From NCBI GenBank assembly GCA_945910005.1, contig OX246738.1, positions 23,656,186 through 23,720,185 on the forward strand: a stretch of 64,000 bases of DNA, in the 5' to 3' direction. Both the position numbers and the translations under genes were made by a program. The notes under the pieces are model-generated. The model ran no database searches. It saw nothing but the letters and a program-made list of their open reading frames with translations, and was not told the DNA's origin. This DNA is from Isoperla grammatica (Eukaryota; Arthropoda; Insecta; Plecoptera; Perlodidae). The stretch's first letter is position 1. Each line of letters starts with the position of its first letter. Positions 1 to 11,100 of the stretch are shown here, one piece after another.

Positions 1-129
1 TTCGAGAATATTATTTTAGAAACTATTATTTCACATCAAACATTTTTATAAATTTGTATTATAATTTCAAAATAAATAATAAATTTTGTTCTTTTTAATG
101 GCTATATCTATACTGAAGTTTTGAAGAGT

Positions 130-318
130 TGGCACACATGAAAAGACCTTTCCGCCCGCCCAAATCAGCCGAAATGTTTGCATTCTGGATAGTATCTTGT
201 CATTTTGAATTCTAGCCGGCGTTGGAGCGTTGGTTTATCCAGATTCCAGATCCACTACATACATCAACACTCTAGTTCGGACAGGAATATTGGCCTCAAT
301 CAACAGAAAAGTTTCAAC
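130..318 (+). promoter_or_regulatory. Putative CKS promoter and 5' UTR with a CHR-like element
   Basis: A GC-rich patch (CCGCCCGCCC, 152-161) is followed by TTTGAA at 204-209, about 110 nt before the CKS start codon. TTTGAA is the cell-cycle genes homology region (CHR) consensus, and vertebrate CKS genes are established late-cell-cycle targets of the DREAM/MuvB complex that reads it. I see no TATA box. The hexamer is short and may occur by chance, so its regulatory role is inference. Confidence 0.3.
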
Positions 319-386
319 ATGAGTTCTGCTGCTGCTAAGAACATATATTACTCGGACAAATATTACGACGACCAATACGAATACAG
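319..386 (+). CDS. CKS1: CKS exon 1 (residues 1-22 plus two bases)
   Basis: This exon starts at ATG 319 and encodes the N-terminus through EYEY plus the first two bases of Arg23. The donor reads CAG|GCAAGC, so the intron begins with GC, the well-known minor donor class (consensus AG|GCAAGT). No GT donor in the vicinity gives the correct frame. Reading through without splicing would end at a TAG at 427 with no further CKS similarity. Confidence 0.9.
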
Positions 387-2581
387 GCAAGCCGATTTTA
401 TGGGAGTTTATAAATTTTTTAGGGCTTAGGCCTAGCCTAGGCATAGGCCTATGCCCTAGGAGCCTAGGCCTATCTATACAAATACGCCTGGGCCTAGGCC
501 TAGATGTTTGGGCCTCTAACCAGAAGGTCATAGGCCTAGCCTAGCCTAGGCCTAGGCCTGTGGAGGCTGTGGATTAGGCCTAGTTAAACAATAATTTAGT
601 CTGGGTAGGCCTATAGTTGTTAGTTTCTCTCTCACAGTTGGATATTAGCTGGAGGCTAGAGTTTTCTTTTTTTCTTCTCACTCCTCCCTCAGATTAGATT
701 AGATTAGGCCTAGATTAAACACTTCAGGGCTTCAAATGGGCCATAACTGCCCAGTGGTAGGCCTACCTGTCACTGCCTTCATCCTCTTCTTCCTCTTTCC
801 TTTGAACTTTCCTCCTCTCCTCTGGACCATCTTTCACCTCCTCCAGTACCCTGGGTTCCAGTTTCAGTTTGCCCGTAAACGCCCCAGGGTTGGCATGATT
901 TTACCCGACTCGAAAAAACCCACCTGAAAACCCCGTGGGTTTTAGACAAAAAGTGGTTTTTTTCAAATACTTATCGTAGGCATGCCTAATTGTACAGTTT
1001 ATAATATTTCTGGGCACCTTATCAATTCTTTTTGTTCTTGTATTCAATAATATAGGCCAGGCCTATATCTGATATTACCTCAGTAGCTACAACGGACTGA
1101 AGATGAATACGATTAGCAGTCACTACGTATAGTCTACCACAGGCGCTAGTCCGACCTAACTTAGTCCAATGCGAACTAAAAATCTTTGATATACACCTGA
1201 ATGCGCAGTAGATTTTACCGGACCAACAAAGCGGGCCAGCTCGGTCAAATCAAGCCAGCTGTGCTTGATATCCGCGTAGCTCAGTTTCACTACAACGTGA
1301 TAATCGCTGATCGACGAATCCAGTTGCAGCAAACAACTAGCGCTAGGCGTGTAGGTTAGGGGGCGTGTGTAGCACCGCTGGTCAAAGGTGGTTGCTCTTG
1401 GAAATAGTCACAACGTAGCAGGCGGTGAGTCTAGTGTTTAGTGCGGCTGTAGTTAGCCCGATATTAAAGATTGATATACGGTTCGGCCTATCGTCGTGCG
1501 AGCTTATCTAATCCGAACTTGCTCCTGTGATATACGTAGACTTGAGTGATTCCGCTCACTAAATTGATTCTCAACTGTTTGCCTACAAGGCTTGTATTGA
1601 AAACTAACTATTTAGTTAACCCATCCGCATCAGTTGCCTCATTTGGCTGGCCGCCCCCGGAAACCACGCACTTCTAGCGCGCGCCAAGGTTAACACGAAT
1701 ACGTCTTCATTGTCACTTTCGTCAATGTCCATAGTCCATACCAATGTCCACATCGCTATCACTGTCACTGATAATAGTAGACCTAGCTGTTTTACTAGCC
1801 GGAACACGCACATTCGTATCTCTAGGCATACACCTACACGCGAGACCTAGGCCTAGTGTCACTGTCATTGTCCATTTCACAATCGCTCTCACTCTCATTT
1901 GAAACCACAATATTTTGTAAGTTTGGGTTGTTGTTAACACCTTCTCCATCACTGTCACTAAAATCAGATCCTAAAACGTCTAAAATCTGTATAATGTCAC
2001 TTTCTTTGCCCCGAAAACAACGACTGCTTTCCGGCCCGAGTCCATCTTGACAAAATTTGACAGCTTATCTAAGTTTCGGATCGAGATGAGCGGTGATAAA
2101 ATCGATTTTAAGAACAAACAAAAGCCGACAGAGTTCAAGAAATGCACACTAGAATCGCCACTAGCTTGAGCAAGAGATTGCAGGAATTAGTTCCGATATC
2201 GTACGCTAGATAGCACCACTATACATGTTCAAAGTGAAGCGCGCGCAAGTGCGTACCAGTCCGCTTCTGGTTACCGCGGCCAGTTTCGTATAAGCGTACC
2301 AGTCCGCTTACTGATGCGGATGGGTTAAGGGCATTCATCCATGATGATATTTGGGGTTTAACGTTCATATTTTTTCAATGATGTGTGATGTTTCCTTTGA
2401 TTATAATGAAATATTTTTGGGGTTCACTACAAATGTGTTATTTACTGTTTATGATTTATTACAATTAGATATATGATAGATGTATGAATTAGCTAATTTG
2501 TATTGGATAGCGAGAAAGATGAATGGCTGAAAGGTCATCATTGCATAAGAGGAAAAAAAAAAGATTTAAAATACAAGTTTC

Positions 2582-2638
<57 letters not shown>

Positions 2639-5149
2639 CTTATTAGGTTGACGGCCTGACGACCACTGACTTCCTCCCTCGCCAGCTACGTCATTGGCCC
2701 ACCCCCAACCTCGGGAATGCGGGGGTGAGGGCAGCCTGGATTTGAGGACCAGGGACCAGGCCTGCAAGGTTGGATACAGGGTGATACTGTACAGTTGGAT
2801 ACAGGATGATACTGTACAGATGCTAATCGAGACGATGTGTGGGTGATTATGAAGATAAAAAAATGCTACATGACATCCATGCCCGAGCAAGGATTCGAAC
2901 CTGGAACAGAGACCACAGTTTACTAGACCAATGCCTAATTGACTGCGGCCAACTGCGCTGGCAGCATTCATCCATCATCCAGCAAGATCTCATTTTTAAT
3001 TGTACTCTCTGTTTTTCAGACATGTTGTGCTGCCAAAAGAGCTTGTAAAGCTGGTCCCAAAGACTCACCTAATGACGGAAACAGAGTGGCGTGGTATTGG
3101 AGTTCAGCAAAGCCGCGGCTGGGTACACTACATGACCCACCAACCAGGTTAGTCAAAATTTTAATTTTTGTAAGTTTATTTTACACATTAGTTTATCCTG
3201 TGTAGTAGATTATTAAACGAGAATAGCGAGCATAATTTCCATTCTACTTTTATGGCACTCGTTCTGTTTTTGTCTCGCGATGCGGTCGAACGGAAAGTCC
3301 GATCAAGTTGAAATTTGGACCATCCACGAGCCTCTATGTGGATTGAATGTCATTTGTTTTGTGGCAAAATCGTTCAAAAAGGTACAAAGTTACACTAAAG
3401 TTCCTAAAAAAATTCTTTAACAAAATGGCGGCAAAATGTGAGATAGGCATTTTTTAATAAAGTTTTGTCCGGACACGAATATATCTATTTTATGGCGATC
3501 TGATAGGTATTAGCAAAGTTACCCAAAAGTTACTCGAAAATATTTTTGTAAAACACAGTTAACGGCAAAATGTGAGGTGGCTATATTATAGTAAACTTTT
3601 GTTCGGTCACGAATATACTAATTTTATTTCATTTCATGATCTGATAGACCTACGTATTAGAGGCAAAAATTTTACATATTTCTATTGATGTCAATAAGTG
3701 TTGGTTGCCCATTGCACAACGTTCAATAATGTGGAAAATGTAATAGCTATGGAAATTAGAAACATATTTGCAATGCGCATTCTTGTATTGTTGTTAATTA
3801 TTGTTTTATTTATTAACTTATTCATTTGTTTATTGTGGTACTCGAAGTACTCGACAACTAAGAACATATTATGGTGTCGGCAGGTGTTTGAAGGAAAACA
3901 AATAGGCCTAATTCAGATATTGAACAAATAATCGTATGCTCGCTTATCAACGCGTCACACAGCATTCTTCTAGTTTAGATAGACCTATATAGTAGTATTT
4001 GCAAGTGTCACAAAAATAGGGTGACCAGACGTCCGGTTTTACTGGGATAGGCCCGCTTTTTTTTTAGAACTGTCCCAGTATCCCGAAAATAATTGTCGGG
4101 ATGGCAAAATGTGCCGGTTTTCAAAATTCAACCAATTATTTCTTTTTCCCTTAAAAATTAATATTAATTCCATGCGTTTTCAAATGAAAATTGATAGCAT
4201 TAATAACAAAGAAGAAATCCAACTCACCTTTAGAAGTAAGGTAAGTGAAGCAAGATTTCATTTGTGTAAGTTTATTATTATTTATTATTATTATACAAAA
4301 TACAAAAATGTAACAAATATTATGTCCTAAAAAATAAATGCACTAATTAATAAGTTTTATTTCAAATTTTTGCGCCGCGGGCCATGTACGTCCCGGGCTA
4401 ATTTTTGTGGCCCTCCACTAATTTATTTATTTATAAGGACATTGCAATTATTGTTATTCCTATGTTCCACCATTGCTAGATAAATTCAAGTTTATATTTT
4501 AAACTAGAACCCTTACCGTGGTTAGACATATGTAAGTAGACATGGATATGTTGACCAAATTAATCAATTTTATAATAGCGCACTCGTCTCTACAATACTG
4601 ACTACTGAGAGTTCTGAGAATTCTTGGATGACATTAACGCGAAAATTATGATTTGCTGCTCGCCACTGAAGTCTTTGCTGTTGGACACGCCCACACAAGT
4701 GTTTTAAGAAAGATATGTATCAAAAGATTCAAAACAGAAATATCCAGGGTAACGTAAAGTTTCGATCCACATGTGCATTATGATGGGATCTACCTATGTA
4801 CATTTGAACAATAAGGTAAAAACTTAAATTAACAAATCACCGATAACTACTTGCAGGACGTTCTAAGCATATCTTGTACAAGACGCGAGCCCAAGTTTAA
4901 GAAATTGGCGCAAGAACAGAGGTGTAATTTCTCGCACTGGAAGTGGCCCGTACCAAGGTCCACTAGATCGCTTGTAGCGCTCGCGAAGTAAGGTCATCTA
5001 ACCTATTTCTTTAAATGTTAAAAATCACATGTTATTCAAATGGGAGAATCATTCAGAAAAACAAATGAATTGATCTGTCAAAAGTCAAAACAAATTATGG
5101 GCCAAAAAGGCAAAATAACAATCTGTAATGAGATTTTGTCTTCACATTC

Positions 5150-5180
<31 letters not shown>

Positions 5181-8100
5181 TTTAATATTTAACGCCTAAG
5201 TTCACATTATTGGTGCGGATTATTTAAATTATAATTAATGCGATTTTTGTAGTTGGATCCAAAATGGCGATTTTGGATCTCATTCAATGACCTTACTTTG
5301 CGCTTTGCAATTACTCCGCTAGGAGTAAATCCAGTAGACCTTGGCCCGGACCTATGGCCCCTTTTACATTACGCAGAACTGGCAAGTGGCCCTTGTACAC
5401 AATTTAGTTGCTGACCCCTGGTCTAAGCCATCCACAGTGGCTCATGTAGTTAGGGTGCAGTTCCTGAGCATAAGCAACCAAGGGACTTGGGTTCGATTAA
5501 AATTCGAGTAAAATTGTTCTTTATCCTTATCTATCAATCACTACCTGATTGCAATAATATCAGTGTTGTAAACGCTACTTCAAAAAAGTAACGCTAATTG
5601 TTTGATGAAAGTAGCTCGCTACTCATTCCGCTATTTCATTCAAAAAGTAGCTTCGCTACCGCCAGTGTTGGGGCAGTTCTTTTTTTAAATGAACTTTCTA
5701 AAAGTTCAGTTCACAGCTCAAATAATGAACTTTAATAAAGTTCAAGTTCTTTTCAAAACCTAAAATTTTGAAAAGTTCAAGTTCGTCTAAAATATGAACT
5801 AAGTTCTTTTAAAAGTTCTTTTGTGAAAAAGTGTCACCACATTGTATTAACAGTCATGCGAATAATCGATTGCCTTGTATGGCTTAAATAGGAAGAAAAA
5901 CATGCATGTTAAGGTAAGATATTGAATGCTGGCATTAGGTGTCTGATGTATGGCTATAGGCGCCTACCATTGTAGAAATAAAAAACTTAAGAACTTCAAG
6001 GAAGGATAATTGTATTGTTGTTTCAGTTTATATTATTACAGACATGTGAAAATAGCGATCAGTGTATCGATTAATTAGTGATAGTGATAGCGATTAGTGA
6101 TAGTGTATGTATATGTATGTACAAAAGTGCTGTTCTTCACTAAAACTACCAGGGCTAAGCCCGTCCTATTATTGTTTTATTTTACAAAGACTAGTAGGCC
6201 CCTTTAGTTGGTAAAAATTGTTGATAATAATTGTTATGTATTTTATTATTGATGTGTTGATTGATCATTTGAAGTTGATGTTAATTCAAACTTGTTGACA
6301 TCATTTTTCAATGTTGAAATGTTTCAATCTTGCGTTTTGATTAGTGAATGGAGTTCCACGTAGAGTCGTTTCCTCCCGCCCAATTATCGTGTCGCATTAC
6401 TTCTGGTTTGGGCACTTGCACTTGCAGACCCACTTATCTCGACCGAGTGATCTAACATCTTGTGGTGGGTAGAGTTCGAACGGCCAGACTTGAATGTAAT
6501 TCTACTCCATGAATGGTGGCCGGTAGCTTTTTAAAATCAGCTGAAGGAGAACCGAAAACGATTCGCGTGTTCCTCGACGGCGCGTTGACAGATGCTCAAT
6601 CATCGAACAGAATGAACTTTCAAAAGAACTTTCTAAAATTGAAAAGTTCGTTCTCAAAAAGAACTTTTGAAAGTTCAAGTTCACTCATTTGAAAAAAGAG
6701 TAAGTTCGTTGGAAAGTTCACAAAAAAAGAACGCGTTCTCGGGAACGCGTTCTTTTTAAAAGTTCTCGCCCCAACACTGGCTACCGCTCAGCTACTTTTT
6801 TTTTGTAGTGCACTACTTTCACGCTACTTTCTTCAATTGTGATACGTAAATGCATGCGTCATGATAGGGCCAGATTGTCAGTTCATCTTATCTTTGCGGT
6901 ATTCTTATTTTACATACGCGCAGCAAAATAGCTGTCTATAGTTTACGATCATCCGCGTCAACGCCGAGTTTACATTTAACAGCCAATGTCAAAGCCAACT
7001 TGCTAACCGTGAATGCGAACATAAGATTATGATGCACCCGCTGCCGCACACATATTTCACGTACGTGGAGTAATATTATCAGATTCTGTGACAGGTCAAC
7101 TAGACTGCCGTTCGCAAACTAGGCTTTATTCTGCCGTTGTTACCGATATAGATGCGATTCTTACTTGAATATGTATCCGCTGTTGAAGGAAGAGGTCTTC
7201 GATACCAACAATGATTTTATTAACGGTAAACAAACCTTACATTGCACCAAAATTGTATTGGTGCCACTTTTCCCTTCACTTTTAAAAGCAAAAAACCTTT
7301 CGTAGGCCGGCCACGGATGAGTGGGCTTAGAAGTGGGCTCATCTTCATCACTACTACTTGTCTCGGTGTGCCTGCTTACACTATATTAGCTATATTAGTT
7401 ATTAGTAGTTTAGATTAGTATTGTAGTTATAGGAATGGAAATAGTAAGAAGGCGGTGTAATTGGAATTGTATAAAGCATCAAGAAGACCGTGAAGTACAT
7501 ATTCAGATAGGAATGGAAATAGTAAGAAGGCGGTGAAAAGACAGAATGGGTATTGTTGTAAAAGGGAAATGCAGGTTAGTGTTTTTGTATGAAAAGAAAT
7601 GAAATAAAAGTAATACTACGCAGTGTTTAAAGTATCAGTTATTTGTATACTAGACGACGCTACAATTGGGGGCTCGTCCAAAGCAGTATAAGCAGTATAA
7701 GGTAACGTTTCAACACTGTTTATTATTTGTAGCTTATAAAATCAGTTCCTAACCCCGGCTCACTTGACATAATGGAGGGGTTTCTTCAAGAAGATTTGCT
7801 ATCTCTGGACATTGTTCACAAGCTAATGGCTCTTCAAACCGAGGGTACTGAGGCATACCATCACAGGCTGCGTGAGCTGTTGTCTTCCAAAGCTGCAGCA
7901 ATTCCACTCCGTTTACAAACACAGCCTACTACTATTGCCCACGCATCTCGTGACCTGCCTGCCGCTTCTGGTACATCCTCAAGTCATGCCACAGGCTTGC
8001 GTCCTACGAGTACTTCGGGAAGTACTTCTGTCACACCACCTCCCATCCCGCCAAGACGACATTCCGTCGCGCCTAGTTCACACTCACTGCCCGTAGTTAC

Positions 8101-11100
8101 ATATTCGAATTTGCAGGCATCGATAACCATACCAGTCTCCGAGGCGCTAGGTCAGGCCAGTTCACAAGTCGTGCAAGAGCCCTTGTATTCTACTCCTGTA
8201 CAACGCACTGCGCTCTCTCCACACACTGCGCACGATTCCCCACTTCACCCCGACACATCCATAAATCCATTTCTTTCGCCATACCACCAACAGCAGCCGC
8301 AATACCATTCGCCCCATGTTCAGGGCCCGCTTCCTACATTCTTTGGCTGTGGGGACCCGAAAAGCGCAGAGGAATTCTTGCTGGACATGGAGCAATACGC
8401 TCGGGGACAGGGCGTACCACTCTCTTACATTGTAAGCCATGTTCTTCCAGCAGCGCTTGTTGGTGACGCTTTCCGCTGGTGGACTTTCGTGGGAGGATGC
8501 AACAGTTGGGAGGACTTAAAAGTTGCCCTTCACAATGAGTATGATAGGCCAGACTATCTGGCACGACTTAAGGCTGAACTAGAAATGCGAACCCAACATC
8601 CAGATGAACCCCTTTCTGCTTATGTGCGCACTATCTCCAGCTACTACGATCGTATTGGTTCCACGGTATCCGATGCAGAGAAAGTGGCGCGGGTAATGCG
8701 CCAGATGCACCCACAGTATTATCCCTTTCTTCAAGGACGCTCTTTTGCAAACCTGCGTGACCTCGCTGTGGTTGCACGTACAATCCAGGCTATTTTGTGG
8801 CGGCACAACAACTACCGACCTCCGCCTCCACCCACAAATGCTGTGGCAGCTGATTTGGCATTTTCATCTCCTACCTCGTCAATGTCACGGTGTGCCTGCT
8901 TACACTATATTAGTTATTAGTAGTTTAGATTAGTATTGTAGTTATAGGAATGGAAATAGTAAGAAGGCGGTGTAATTGGAATTGTATAAAGCATCAAGAA
9001 GACCGTGAAGTATTCAGATAGGAATGGAAATAGTAAGAAGGCGGTGAAAAGACAGAATGGGTATTGTTGAAAAAGGGAAATGCAGGTTAGTGTTTTTGTA
9101 TCAAAAGAAATGAAATAAAAGTAATATTATGCAGTGTTGAAAGTATCAGTTATTTGTATACTAGACGACGCTACATACTTATTATTAAATTATTTACTTG
9201 CGCACTGGTTGAAGCGTTATTACTATTAAAAAACGCCATGTAGATTAAATAAAAGGTAAAACACTGACACGATCACTCACTACAATAAAAAAAAAAAGAG
9301 CACAACCACAATAACTGTCACGTCAACATGCACCACGATCACTGGCTGTGGCTACCTACAGACTGACCGTACAGACACAGAAAGACATGAGTCCTCCTAC
9401 AAGCACTTGTTGAAAGGGATGAAGGGTTTTTGTGAGGTTTGACAGGTTTTATTCAAAGGAGTCATTGACCATGGGTGGTGACAACTTACAGGTCGAATGC
9501 GGGTAGAGTACAGAATGGTCTCTGAACTGCAGCCAACATTCAGCGGTTGAAAACATAAATATATTTTTTGCTCGACAATACGGATTTTTAGGCTTTACTC
9601 GTTTCGTTACTGTTTTAAAACACTGCCAAACAGCAAGAAAATAAGCGCGATTTTCCGCTACTTTTGCGCTACTGCTATACTACTAAATTGTAGCATGCTA
9701 CTCGCTAATCTTATCATTTTTAAAAGTAGCGCGCTACTGGCTCGCTAATGATGAAAAGTATCATTCTACCAGTAGTGCGCTACTTTCAGCGCACTACTTT
9801 ACAACACTGAATAATATAGACCTAGATGTTTAAGAAATGGTTTGTTTGTCTGTCCTGCTAGTCTGCTGTAAAGCAAAGAGAGCGCTGCTTCGCTGCCTGC
9901 TGGCCGACAGCCAGCCAGCAGCCTAAACATGGCGGGTACTTGAGTTGATGCAATGATTAAGGTTGACAAAAACTAAGGTTATGAAAGTAGGTGCCAATCG
10001 GCTGGAATGGTATATAAAGTGAGGAAAGGATCCAACAGCTTACCTTCATGTAGTAAGATGACGGATTTGCGAGTTTGAAGTACACATAAAAGACATAATA
10101 CAAAATATAACGAGACGTTTCGACCGAGGTGTTGCTCACTCGAGCAGTAGCCATTCTTCTCTCGAGTGAGCAAGACCTCGGTCAAAACGTCTCGTTATAT
10201 TTTGTATTATGTCTTTTATGTGTACTTCAAACTCGCAAATCCGTCATCTTACTACATGAAGGTAAGCTGTTGGATCCTTTCCTCACTTTATATACCTTGA
10301 CAAAAACTAAGCTAACTTATTAAGTTATTATCGTATGGAAATTACGTGCTTGTATTGTTTGGTCGGTTAGACATTACTTTATGATCATTTCTAGATGTTA
10401 TTGTATGAATGTCACTTCCATCCGTCTCACTAGCAATAGCATGCTAATATATCATTTTGCTGGCATCTGTGTTCATGCTGTTTAATTTGCACCGCGGAAT
10501 TGCATTTGATTGTTTTTCATTTTCTTAAAACTGCATAGCCTAAATAATATTAAATTACTTGTTTGTATTTACGAAGGTCATGCCGTTTTCTCGAAGCCTT
10601 GGAGCAATTTGCTATTAGGCCTATTATTACTTACTAGGGATGCACACATTACATAATCTATATTATCGTTTGATATTCAATCAAATTTCGATAATCGATA
10701 ATATGTTTTCTCAAAAACTGGGTTCGTAATGCATTATGTCGTTCTTCTTGGGTATTTGCATTTTGCAGTGCTACATACTCAAAGATACTGCCAAAATACT
10801 GGGCCTCGGGCCTCATGTGATTACTCTCAACAGTGTCACGTCAGATGACTAAGGAATGTTGCTATATCGTTATGTGTTGGTTTGGCGATGTAATATCACG
10901 GAATCTGTACTAGGAAAATGCTCTGCGTTGACAGATAAGCGTACAGCAGTTTATGCCATTTTTGCCATAAAATGCTGTAGTGTCCCACAAATATATCAAA
11001 TAATGCATTTGACTTGTTTAATCGACTCCAATGTCATAAATGTTATTATCGGTAGTGGGAAAAAAAAATAGCATGAAAATAAGAATAATAATTTTTTTTT

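Larger units (their letters stand above)
7359..9175 (+). mobile_element. gag-only LTR retrotransposon (no pol)
   Basis: Two direct LTRs (7359-7664 and 8883-9175), each starting TGTC and ending TACA, flank a 1.2-kb interior. The interior holds a proline-tRNA-type primer binding site and one intact gag-like frame, and nothing else. A 4-bp target duplication TACT lies at 7355-7358 and 9176-9179. The LTRs differ mainly by 9-bp and 4-bp indels and a few substitutions, so the insertion is fairly recent. There is no protease, reverse transcriptase, integrase or evident polypurine tract before the 3' LTR. The copy is therefore non-autonomous, comparable in layout to the gag-only (TR-GAG) elements described in plants. 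Confidence 0.88.
5561..9809. mobile_element. hAT-type DNA transposon with nested insertions
   Basis: The element begins CAGTGTTGTAAACGC and ends TACTTTACAACACTG, an inverted terminal repeat of the hAT type. It is flanked by an exact 8-bp target duplication AATAATAT at 5553-5560 and 9810-9817, the duplication length diagnostic of hAT. Inside are many CGCTACTTT-like motifs close to both ends, a second hAT (5663-6779) and an LTR element (7359-9175). Removing those leaves about 1.3 kb with no transposase frame, so this is a non-autonomous copy. It is the oldest layer of the nest in CKS intron 2. Confidence 0.85.

Noticed and set aside
2489..2971. 160-codon minus-strand frame
   Set aside because: It runs through a (TG)26 microsatellite and a SINE. 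The poly Cys-Val stretch is the microsatellite.
4020..5420. Complete hAT transposon from TGACCAGACGTCC to GCTGACCCCTG
   Set aside because: The two ends belong to different terminal-repeat types and no 8-bp duplication was found, so they are at best fragments of separate elements.
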